A stretch of DNA of 64,000 nucleotides, from NCBI GenBank assembly GCA_016931575.1, contig JAFGEO010000071.1, positions 1 to 64,000 on the forward strand, written 5' to 3'. The position numbers and the translations under genes are program-made. The stretch comes from Bacteroidales bacterium (GTDB lineage Bacteria > Bacteroidota > Bacteroidia > Bacteroidales > UBA10428). This document shows positions 55,645-62,158 of the stretch, in pieces. Within the stretch, counting starts at the first letter, position 1. Every line of letters starts with the position of its first letter. A model generated the notes under the pieces. The model saw only the letters and a list, made by a program, of their open reading frames with translations, was not told where the DNA came from and searched no databases.

Positions 55645-55783
55645 ACTAATGCCGGAATGATATGTTAATCCCGGTTTCCCTAAGTTAGATATTGTCACAT
55701 ATTCTGACTTACATTCACGGTTATGTTGCGGTAGTTTTACCGCAGACTGGTTTGTCTGTGAGGCTATTTGAGACAGGATAGAC

Positions 55784-55813
55784 TTGTAGACTACCTCCTT
55801 TTTTATATATTTG
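55784..55813 (+). promoter_or_regulatory. Bacteroidota-type promoter of the chorismate mutase gene
   Basis: TTG at 55784-55786, a 19-base spacer and TATATTTG at 55806-55813 match the phylum consensus exactly. The ATG at 55842 lies 28 bases downstream. Confidence 0.75.
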
Positions 55814-55841
55814 CATCGCTTTTTAATGAATATTCAGTATT

Positions 55842-56138
55842 ATGAGGCAACCTACGGATTGTGAGAGCATTGAGCAGGTGCGAGAAGCTATAGATAACAT
55901 CGATCGTGAAATAATCGGGCTTTTAGGGAAACGATTCCTGTATGTGAAGGAAGTGATTCGGTTTAAAGAGCCAAATACCAAAAGTGTTGTTGCCAGGGAG
56001 CGTTTCGATGCAGTGATCAGCAGTCGTCGGAAATTAGCTGAAGAGGCCGGGCTGAATGGAGATATTATTGAAAAGATCTACCGCGATTTGTTAAACCATT
56101 TTATAGAAGAGGAACTTAAACTGATCAAAAATAAGTGA
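55842..56138 (+). CDS. AroQ-class chorismate mutase, PchB-like
   Basis: A 98-residue all-helical protein of the AroQ chorismate mutase fold. The opening PTDCESIEQVREAIDNIDREII with LLGKRFLYVKEVIRFK matches small stand-alone mutases and isochorismate-pyruvate lyases (PchB). The Arg and Lys residues of the active site are present. Chorismate-to-prephenate conversion or a lyase reaction are both possible. It is not fused to a DAHP synthase or dehydratase, and no aromatic biosynthesis gene is near. The next gene, 19 bases downstream, encodes a DRE-TIM aldolase, so the two probably work in one pathway. Confidence 0.82.
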   Translation: MRQPTDCESIEQVREAIDNIDREIIGLLGKRFLYVKEVIRFKEPNTKSVVARERFDAVISSRRKLAEEAGLNGDIIEKIYRDLLNHFIEEELKLIKNK

Positions 56139-56157
56139 TCAAAAAATTTATTCTACC

Positions 56158-57108
56158 ATGTACAGAGAAGAAATAAAGGTGCTGGATTGTACCATTCGTG
56201 ATGGCGGTCTGATGAACAAATGGCAGTTCCCGGACGAATATGTTAAAGCCGTTTACAATGCCTGTGTCGAATCCGGTGTGGATTACATGGAAATTGGGTA
56301 CAAAAGTTCAGAGAAAGCTTTTTCCCGTAGTGAGGTGGGAGCCTGGAAGTTCTGTGATGATAAGGATATCCGGAAGGTAATCGGGGAGAACGATACTAAG
56401 CTTAAGCTGTCAGCCATGGCTGATATCGGAAGGATTGAACCTGAAGATATTGCTCCTGCTGAGGACAGCATGCTCGATATGATCAGGGTAGCCGCCTATG
56501 TACATCAGATTGATAAAGCTATCTGGCTGGCTGAACACTGTCAGGATAAAGGGTACGAAGTGACTATAAACCTGATGGCTGTTTCGAATGTTATGGAAAG
56601 GGACCTGGAGGAAGCGCTGGAGGATGTAGGTAAGTCGAAAGTACCAATCTTTTACCTGGTAGACAGCTTCGGCAGTATGTATTGTGAACAAATTGAAAGG
56701 CTGGTAAAGAAGTACCAGAAATTCCTTCCGGGAAAAACAATTGGCGTTCACATGCACAACAATATGCAACTGGCTTTCTCGAATACTGTGACCGGCATCA
56801 TACATAACTGTAACTTCCTGGATGCAACCTTTATGGGGATAGGCCGGGGTGCAGGAAACTGTCCGATTGAGATCCTGATGTCCTTCCTGAAGAATCCAAA
56901 ATATAAGATTAAGCCAATCCTTGGTGTAATTCAGGATTATATGATCGATATGCAGAAGGAAATTGACTGGGGTTACCACATTCCCTATCTGATCACCGGG
57001 GCCTTGAACCAGCATCCCCGGAGTGCCCTGAAATGGATGGATAATCCGGAAACGAAAAATGACTTTGTAACTTTCTATAAGCAGGTAACCGATAAGGAAG
57101 ACCTGTAG
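56158..57108 (+). CDS. DRE-TIM metallolyase (HMGL-like aldolase domain)
   Basis: A 316-residue TIM-barrel metal-dependent carbon-carbon lyase or synthase. The family signature is LDCTIRDGG (about 9-17), with the metal-site Asp10 and catalytic Arg14. The second signature is GVHMHNNMQLAFSNT, whose two His residues bind the metal. Glycine-rich GIGRGAGNCPIE closes the barrel. It resembles 4-hydroxy-2-oxovalerate aldolase-type proteins, but lacks the regulatory domain of isopropylmalate synthases. The substrate is unknown. It is cotranscribed with the chorismate mutase-like gene and followed by a strong terminator. Confidence 0.82.
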   Translation: MYREEIKVLDCTIRDGGLMNKWQFPDEYVKAVYNACVESGVDYMEIGYKSSEKAFSRSEVGAWKFCDDKDIRKVIGENDTKLKLSAMADIGRIEPEDIAPAEDSMLDMIRVAAYVHQIDKAIWLAEHCQDKGYEVTINLMAVSNVMERDLEEALEDVGKSKVPIFYLVDSFGSMYCEQIERLVKKYQKFLPGKTIGVHMHNNMQLAFSNTVTGIIHNCNFLDATFMGIGRGAGNCPIEILMSFLKNPKYKIKPILGVIQDYMIDMQKEIDWGYHIPYLITGALNQHPRSALKWMDNPETKNDFVTFYKQVTDKEDL

Positions 57109-57129
57109 GTCATCCTTTTAATAAATACT

Positions 57130-57165
57130 AAAAGCTGCCTGGCAAATCCGGGCAGCTTTTTTATT
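57130..57165 (+). terminator. Rho-independent terminator after the aldolase gene
   Basis: AAAAGCTGCC (57130-57139) pairs with GGCAGCTTTT (57151-57160) around an 11-base loop. The T run continues to about 57163. Confidence 0.88.
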
Positions 57166-57187
57166 ACCGGCCTTGAATTCTGTCCGC

Positions 57188-57892
57188 TTACTGTGTTTTC
57201 CGAATGAGCAGGAGGTAGGCTGCCCCCAGGTACAAGAGGTTGCAAATGATTCCAATGCCAACATGCATACCAAAGGAAAGTGGCTGTTGATAGGCTGTAA
57301 AACTGGCGAAAACCCAGAAAAAAGGAATAATTCCGATCAGATAGCGCAGCGGACTGGCAATAAAAATAGCTGCCAGGGGAGCCATGATAAACATGTTCAA
57401 TCCTTTAAAATAGGTTGCCCCTTCGATCTTATTGTTTGAAATGCTGACGATCAACAGTGTATTTGCCGGTCCGGAGATGGCTGCCAGCACCGATAAACTC
57501 ACAATTTGAAAAATGTTCAAATCTAGCATCCCTGATGCAGGAATGAAAGATGCACACAGAACGAACCCAAGCAAAAACATGAATAAGATCCGGATTCCGA
57601 TCAGCTGTTTAAAGGTAAAGGGAAGAATCCTGAATACATCAAACAGGTGCTGGTCCTTCTCATCCAACATCACGAACGCCATAAGGAAACCCGAGAGAGC
57701 GGTAATCAGGATGGAAAAGACGGCCAGGATAAGGGGCCTGTACTCAACCATTACCGGAAAGTAGGGTTCATAAAGCGGGGGGGCAATGCGCAGGATCACC
57801 AGCATGGCCAGCGGGGCGATTAAAATTGCCAGCATGGAAGGATCCCGGAAGATGTTTTTCAGGTCGTATCGGAAAATGGTGAGTGTTTTCAT
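57188..57892 (-). CDS. ABC-2 type exporter permease (second subunit)
   Basis: A 234-residue inner-membrane protein with about six hydrophobic segments and the ABC-2 permease outline: cytoplasmic start TIFRYDLKNIFRDP, then alternating helices, with MLDEKDQHLFDVFRILP as the typical cytoplasmic loop after helix 2. It begins within the stop of the preceding permease gene (ATGA overlap). Together with that permease and the ATPase it forms a complete exporter, similar in layout to the Rv2686c-2688c type fluoroquinolone exporters. The substrate here is unknown. It is the last gene of the TetR-controlled operon. Confidence 0.82.
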   Translation of the reverse strand: MKTLTIFRYDLKNIFRDPSMLAILIAPLAMLVILRIAPPLYEPYFPVMVEYRPLILAVFSILITALSGFLMAFVMLDEKDQHLFDVFRILPFTFKQLIGIRILFMFLLGFVLCASFIPASGMLDLNIFQIVSLSVLAAISGPANTLLIVSISNNKIEGATYFKGLNMFIMAPLAAIFIASPLRYLIGIIPFFWVFASFTAYQQPLSFGMHVGIGIICNLLYLGAAYLLLIRKTQ

Positions 57893-58578
57893 TGGTACAT
57901 CTTTTTTTCAAATTGCCTGCGGGCGAAAATATAACTCAAATAGGTCCAGAGTGCCAGGTAGGCTATATCTGCAAGTTGCATCAGCGAGGTATGTTTGTCA
58001 AAGGAATCACTCAGCAGGTTTAAGGTGGCCTGGGTAGGGATGATATACAAAAAGTCCCAACGGGTCAGTCCGAAATAGTTCAGGAGCGGTAATACCGTTG
58101 GTGCGGTGAACAGGGGGATCAGTACTATGTATTGTGTGAAGGTATCCACCCACATGACACCTCCGACACCAATAAACGTGAAGATCAGAGAAGTCAGGAT
58201 CACCGAAATGAAAAAGCTGTGTGGGTGAAAATCCAGTCCCTGGGTGGAAACTGCAATTGCTGAACTGCAGATCAGTGCAGGAACCAGCAGGGCAAGGGCT
58301 TTTGCCCAGAGGTATTCGCCGGTTTGCATCGGGGTGACGACCTGAGCCTCAAGGGTATTGTCCCCTTTCTCAAACAGGACCATGACACCGATGAAAATGA
58401 ATCCCATGGCGGTAGGATCAAGGAAGACGAACAAGGTAGTGATAACATCTGTTTGCAGCCAGGAGAGCAGCAGGAGTATGGCGATATAAAAAGCAGCAAT
58501 GATGAAGGCAATGGTCAGGATCTGGTATTTTGCCAGTAACCTGAGTTGCCAGAAGGTGAAGCGAAGTATTTTTTGCAT
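57889..58578 (-). CDS. ABC-2 type exporter permease (first subunit)
   Basis: A 229-residue inner-membrane protein with about six hydrophobic segments. The start LRFTFWQLRLLAKYQI, the long first helix, and the loop GDNTLEAQVVTPMQTGEYLWAKAL between helices are the marks of small ABC-2 exporter permeases of this type. It pairs with the second permease, whose ATG overlaps its stop by 4 bases. It lies 6 bases after the ATPase gene. The two half-size permeases would form one channel. Confidence 0.83.
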   Translation of the reverse strand: MQKILRFTFWQLRLLAKYQILTIAFIIAAFYIAILLLLSWLQTDVITTLFVFLDPTAMGFIFIGVMVLFEKGDNTLEAQVVTPMQTGEYLWAKALALLVPALICSSAIAVSTQGLDFHPHSFFISVILTSLIFTFIGVGGVMWVDTFTQYIVLIPLFTAPTVLPLLNYFGLTRWDFLYIIPTQATLNLLSDSFDKHTSLMQLADIAYLALWTYLSYIFARRQFEKKMYQ

Positions 58579-58584
58579 GGCGTC

Positions 58585-59436
58585 CTAGTTTAAGTTCCTG
58601 CCGGTGACCTTGATGAAGATATCATCCAGACCCGCTTCCTTGCTGTGAATAGCCACAATATTTTCCCTGCGCAGGAGCTCGAGGAAATCCTTGTTTTCGC
58701 CCAGCTTGTCAAGGGAATATTCTACACTCTGTATCTTTTCTGAACCATATTCCACTTTTACGATCCGTTTGCCATTGAGAAGCTTTAGCCTGCGCGGACT
58801 GTCGGTTACCACCAGGTTTCCGTCGGATATGAAAGAAACCCGGTCACAGAGTTCCTCGGCATCATGCATGTTATGTGTGGTAAGGAAGATTGTCTTGCCC
58901 CTGGCTTTCTGATCAAGAATAATGTCCTTCAGGTTTCTTGCATTTGCCGGATCAAGCCCGGATGTAGGCTCATCCAGGAACAGGATTTCGGGATCGTGCA
59001 TGATCGCACGGATGAAGTTGAGCCTCACCTTCATTCCCTTTGAGTATTCACCGGTCTTTTTCTTTGCATCTTTCTCCAACCCGACCATCCTGAGCAGGTC
59101 CATGGGAGGTATCAGGCTCCCTGAGTAGAAACTTCCAAAAAAACGGAGGTTTTCAAGGGCTGTAAGTTTTGAGTAGTGATTTGGCAATTCAAAACCTACG
59201 CCAATGTGGTTATAGAATTCCGAAGACCAGTGTTTGAGGTCTTTCCCGGCCAGTTGTACTTCCCCACGGAAATTCCGCAGTAGTTTGGTCAGGATTTTCT
59301 GTGTGGTGCTTTTCCCGGCCCCGCTGGGTCCCAGAAAGCCGAAAATTTCTCCCCTGGCAATTTCAAAACTGATGTTCCGGATGGTGTCGCCGGAAGATCC
59401 GGGATACGCAAATTCGAGGTTTTTAACGTGTATCAT
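58585..59436 (-). CDS. ABC transporter ATP-binding protein (exporter)
   Basis: A 283-residue ATPase with Walker A GPSGAGKST (36-44), Q-loop region VGFELPNHYSKLTALENL, signature YSKGMKVRLNF, Walker B ILFLDEPTSGLDP and the switch His in TTHNMHDAEEL. A C-terminal domain of about 70 residues is typical of drug or lipid exporters of the ABC-2 class. The 5' end overlaps the TetR gene by 14 bases, so it is translated from the same message. It supplies energy to the two permeases that follow. Confidence 0.9.
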   Translation of the reverse strand: MIHVKNLEFAYPGSSGDTIRNISFEIARGEIFGFLGPSGAGKSTTQKILTKLLRNFRGEVQLAGKDLKHWSSEFYNHIGVGFELPNHYSKLTALENLRFFGSFYSGSLIPPMDLLRMVGLEKDAKKKTGEYSKGMKVRLNFIRAIMHDPEILFLDEPTSGLDPANARNLKDIILDQKARGKTIFLTTHNMHDAEELCDRVSFISDGNLVVTDSPRRLKLLNGKRIVKVEYGSEKIQSVEYSLDKLGENKDFLELLRRENIVAIHSKEAGLDDIFIKVTGRNLN

Positions 59437-60100
59437 GGTCTTGGTTTTTTGAAATGATCCCGCCCTCCAGCAGTTTGGTGAAAGCGAGGATCATCCCTTC
59501 AAATTCTGATTTATGTAAGCTGTAAAGCGGTTTCCCTTCCTTAATGTTTTTCAGTAAGTCATCATCGAATTTAATGGACAGGTAATCATACATGCCTATT
59601 TGTACCTGGATGATATGCAGGGCAATAAAATCCAGGTCGATATCTTTGCGTACTTCATCCTGAAACCATTCTGTGATAATACCTTTGGTCATCTCAAACA
59701 GTTTTCGTTTAAACATCATTTCAAGGTTCCCAATTTCCTCATTGTCCCTTTCCCGGAAAACCCGGTACTGAAAAGCGGTTTCAAGCGGATGATCCAATTC
59801 GAACTCGATTTTGTCCTTCCAGTTCAGCAAAAGCAGCTTTGTGAGCGTCATGCCCGGTTCCTGAATCCGCTTTTCAATGGTACTGAAGCGTGTGGATGTT
59901 GAACTTTCGATCAGATAAAAGTACAAGTCCTTTTTTGAGCTGAAGTACCTGTAAAAGCTACCTTTTGCCAATCCGAGTTCCTTAATGATCCTGGAAAGCG
60001 ATGCCGAAGTGTAATCGTTCAGAATAAACTCCCGATAGGCAAGCTCACGAATCTGCTGTTGCCTTTCAGGTTTTAGGTTATGGAAGGTTTTTTTTGCCAT
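59423..60100 (-). CDS. TetR/AcrR family transcriptional regulator
   Basis: A 225-residue repressor-type protein. The N-terminal helix-turn-helix (about 31-57: YTSASLSRIIKELGLAKGSFYRYFSSKKDLY) is well conserved. The remainder is the helical ligand-binding domain. It is the first gene of the operon with the ATPase and two permeases, a usual autoregulated exporter arrangement in which ligand binding releases the repressor. An inverted repeat just upstream is the likely operator. The start at 60100 puts the repeat within 10-27 bases of the ATG. Confidence 0.92.
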   Translation of the reverse strand: MAKKTFHNLKPERQQQIRELAYREFILNDYTSASLSRIIKELGLAKGSFYRYFSSKKDLYFYLIESSTSTRFSTIEKRIQEPGMTLTKLLLLNWKDKIEFELDHPLETAFQYRVFRERDNEEIGNLEMMFKRKLFEMTKGIITEWFQDEVRKDIDLDFIALHIIQVQIGMYDYLSIKFDDDLLKNIKEGKPLYSLHKSEFEGMILAFTKLLEGGIISKNQDHDTR

Positions 60101-60109
60101 AGAATATTA

Positions 60110-60127
60110 AGCGACTACCTGGTCGCT
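60110..60127 (-). promoter_or_regulatory. Candidate TetR operator overlapping the promoter
   Basis: AGCGAC (60110-60115) and GTCGCT (60122-60127) form an inverted repeat around six bases, a size suited to a TetR dimer. On the minus strand a -7-like TATCTTAG (60126-60133) overlaps its edge, so occupancy would block transcription of the tetR-exporter operon. The divergent gene at 60201 lies 74 bases away and may share the control. Confidence 0.6.
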
Positions 60128-60200
60128 AAGATAGGATATTTTTTTTTCAGCATGCAACCTTTACCTTTTTTATTTTTCTTTAAGGCAAAAATCAAGATCC

Positions 60201-61385
60201 ATGAAAAGAATTTTTACCATTTTGGGCGTTCTTGCCCTGACACTTAATCTCCTCGCTAAAGGGGATTCCTTATCGGTTCGTCCCTTCCAGCTATCTGTGG
60301 TATATCCTTTAAGCACCGCCGGTGTTCATGCTGCTGATCAGGGATACACAATTTCGCTAAATCTGCTGTCCGGGGTAACCGGTGCTGCGCATGGCATTGA
60401 ACTAGGGGGAATAAGTAATGTCAACAAGTACTATAATAAAGGCATTCAATTTGGTGGCATCAGTAACATCAACGGGACTTATAACCAGGGTGTGCAGTTT
60501 GCCGGAATTTGCAATATCACCGGAACTTATTCCGGGGGCGCACAATTTGGCGGCATCTGTAATATCACCGGCGGAGGTGTCCATGGACTTCAGACCGCTG
60601 GCATTTCAAATGTTTCCGGGACAGACCTGACCGGGATACAGGCCGCCGGCATCTCAAATATTTCCGGGGGTACCTCAAGGGGTGCCCAGCTGGCCGGCAT
60701 AGGCAATGTAGCCGACAGTTTAATCGGGATCCAGGCTGCCGGAATCATAAACATCGCTGACGATGCAAAAGCCCTGCAGCTTGGAGGCATCGGAAATATC
60801 GCCGATGATGTAAACGGTGCCCAGGTGGGGGGCATATTTAATATTGCCGATGATGTGAAAGGGATGCAGTTGGCAGGGATTTTGAACATCTGTGACTCCA
60901 TTCACGGGGTTCCGATTGCCCTAATCAGCATCGTAGGAAAAAATGGATACCGTCGCCTTCAGGTTTGGACGAGCGAAGCTTTCCCCGTAAACGTCAGCTT
61001 TAAAACCGGAGTCCGTGCATTTTACACCATGTTCAGTTTAGGGTACCGGCCCGGGAACATCGAGAACAATACAGGCCTCGGATATGGTATTGGCACGAAC
61101 CATTCCATTGGGAAACGCTCCAGCCTGGAACTTGAGGCACATATGTACCATATCAACCATTTCCTGTGGGTGAACGAAGACAATTTTCTGTATACGCTGA
61201 AGCTTAATTATGAACGGCAAATATGGAATCGTTTATCTGTATTTGCAGGGCCAAGTATTAACATGATGATGGCCCGTCCTCTATCGGATGCAAGCTTGAT
61301 TGCACCTTCCTGGGCACGGGAAACCAGCACAGCAAACTATGACTGGCAGTACTGGGTTGGATTTAATGCAGGGGTACGCTTCTAA
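60201..61385 (+). CDS. Secreted LA_2272-type solenoid-repeat protein
   Basis: A 394-residue protein with a signal peptide (about 1-20, ending LLAKG). Residues about 65-252 are twelve units of 15-16 residues with the pattern G-[IVAL]-Q-x-[AG]-G-I-x-N-[IV], for example QFAGICNITGTYSGGA and QAAGIINIADDAKAL, predicted to form a beta-solenoid. The pattern is that of LA_2272-type surface repeat proteins. The remaining part (about 255-394; FKTGVRAFYTMFSLGYRPG, LELEAHMYHINHF, LSVFAGPSINMM, ending WVGFNAGVRF) has alternating strands and a terminal aromatic, like an outer-membrane beta-barrel or lid. Function unknown. It is divergent from the tetR operon. Confidence 0.8.
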   Translation: MKRIFTILGVLALTLNLLAKGDSLSVRPFQLSVVYPLSTAGVHAADQGYTISLNLLSGVTGAAHGIELGGISNVNKYYNKGIQFGGISNINGTYNQGVQFAGICNITGTYSGGAQFGGICNITGGGVHGLQTAGISNVSGTDLTGIQAAGISNISGGTSRGAQLAGIGNVADSLIGIQAAGIINIADDAKALQLGGIGNIADDVNGAQVGGIFNIADDVKGMQLAGILNICDSIHGVPIALISIVGKNGYRRLQVWTSEAFPVNVSFKTGVRAFYTMFSLGYRPGNIENNTGLGYGIGTNHSIGKRSSLELEAHMYHINHFLWVNEDNFLYTLKLNYERQIWNRLSVFAGPSINMMMARPLSDASLIAPSWARETSTANYDWQYWVGFNAGVRF

Positions 61386-61413
61386 AAAAGTTTCCGACCA
61401 ACAGTTCATCTTT

Positions 61414-61451
61414 AAAGTCCATGGTTCCGGTATCGGGGCCATGGACTTTTT
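61414..61451. terminator. Bidirectional terminator between convergent genes
   Basis: AAAGTCCATGG (61414-61424) pairs with CCATGGACTTT (61439-61449) around a 14-base loop. A T run follows on the plus side, and a shorter A/T-rich tail follows on the minus side, serving the solenoid-repeat gene and ung respectively. Confidence 0.82.
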
Positions 61452-62158
61452 TAGTGGTTGAACAGCGATGCTTCGGGCCTGGCGGTTGCCCAGTCGATGG
61501 GTGATTTCCCCTCCCGGATCAGGATTTCATTGGTTTTTGAAAAATGGCGGCAACCGAAAAAGCCATTATAGGCGGATAAAGGTGAGGGGTGGGCAGCTTT
61601 AAGGATGTGGTGTTTCGCCTTGTCGATCAGTGCTTCTTTTGCCTGGGCAAAGCGTCCCCAGAGGAGAAAAACCAATCCTTTTCGGTTTTCCGAAAGATTC
61701 CTGATCACAGCATCTGTAAACTGTTCCCATCCTTTCCCCTGGTGCGAGCCAGCCTGATTTGCCCTGACCGTCAGCGTGGCGTTCAGCAGCAGTACCCCTT
61801 GTTGCGCCCATTTGACAAGGCTTCCATGATTTGGGATTGGGAGTCCCAGATCCTGATGCAGTTCTTTAAAGATATTTACCAGGGATGGTGGGGGCATGAT
61901 ACCCTCAGGTACCGAAAAACATAATCCATGAGCCTGTCCCTGGCCATGGTAGGGATCCTGGCCCAGGATAACCACCTTAACCTCCTCAAACGGGATGCTG
62001 TTAAAAGCACTGAAAATTTCGCTTCCGGGAGGATATACAGCATGTTTTTTCTTCTCTTCAACCAGAAACTCCTTTAGATCTCCAAAATACGGGGCTTCAA
62101 ATTCCTTGAGCATGATGTTTTTCCAGCTTTCGTGGATATTGGGTTCTATTGGGGCCAT
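61451..62158 (-). CDS. ung: Uracil-DNA glycosylase
   Basis: A base-excision repair enzyme removing uracil from DNA. The 235-residue protein has the water-activating motif GQDPYHGQGQAHGLCFS (catalytic Asp68), the PPSLVNIFKEL segment, LLLNATLTVRA, and the HPSPLSAYNGFFGCRHFSKTN DNA-intercalation loop. All signature residues are present and the length is normal. The start overlaps the end of the Na/Pi cotransporter gene by 13 bases, so it is probably cotranscribed with it. Confidence 0.97.
   Translation of the reverse strand: MAPIEPNIHESWKNIMLKEFEAPYFGDLKEFLVEEKKKHAVYPPGSEIFSAFNSIPFEEVKVVILGQDPYHGQGQAHGLCFSVPEGIMPPPSLVNIFKELHQDLGLPIPNHGSLVKWAQQGVLLLNATLTVRANQAGSHQGKGWEQFTDAVIRNLSENRKGLVFLLWGRFAQAKEALIDKAKHHILKAAHPSPLSAYNGFFGCRHFSKTNEILIREGKSPIDWATARPEASLFNH

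Larger units (their letters stand above)
55447..55841. other. AT-rich intergenic region between divergent genes
   Basis: These 395 bases contain no supported gene. They hold a -7-like element for the minus-strand acidic protein (55506-55513), long A and T tracts, a 13-base direct repeat (55611-55644), a 7-bp hairpin (TGCGGTA/TACCGCA at 55727-55744) and the promoter of the chorismate mutase gene. A small regulatory RNA or regulator-binding region is possible, but nothing proves one. Confidence 0.6.

Noticed and set aside
55627-55660. AGGAGG followed by an ATG in the gene-free region
   Set aside because: The frame ends after three codons (Met-Pro-Glu), so there is no evidence for a leader peptide.
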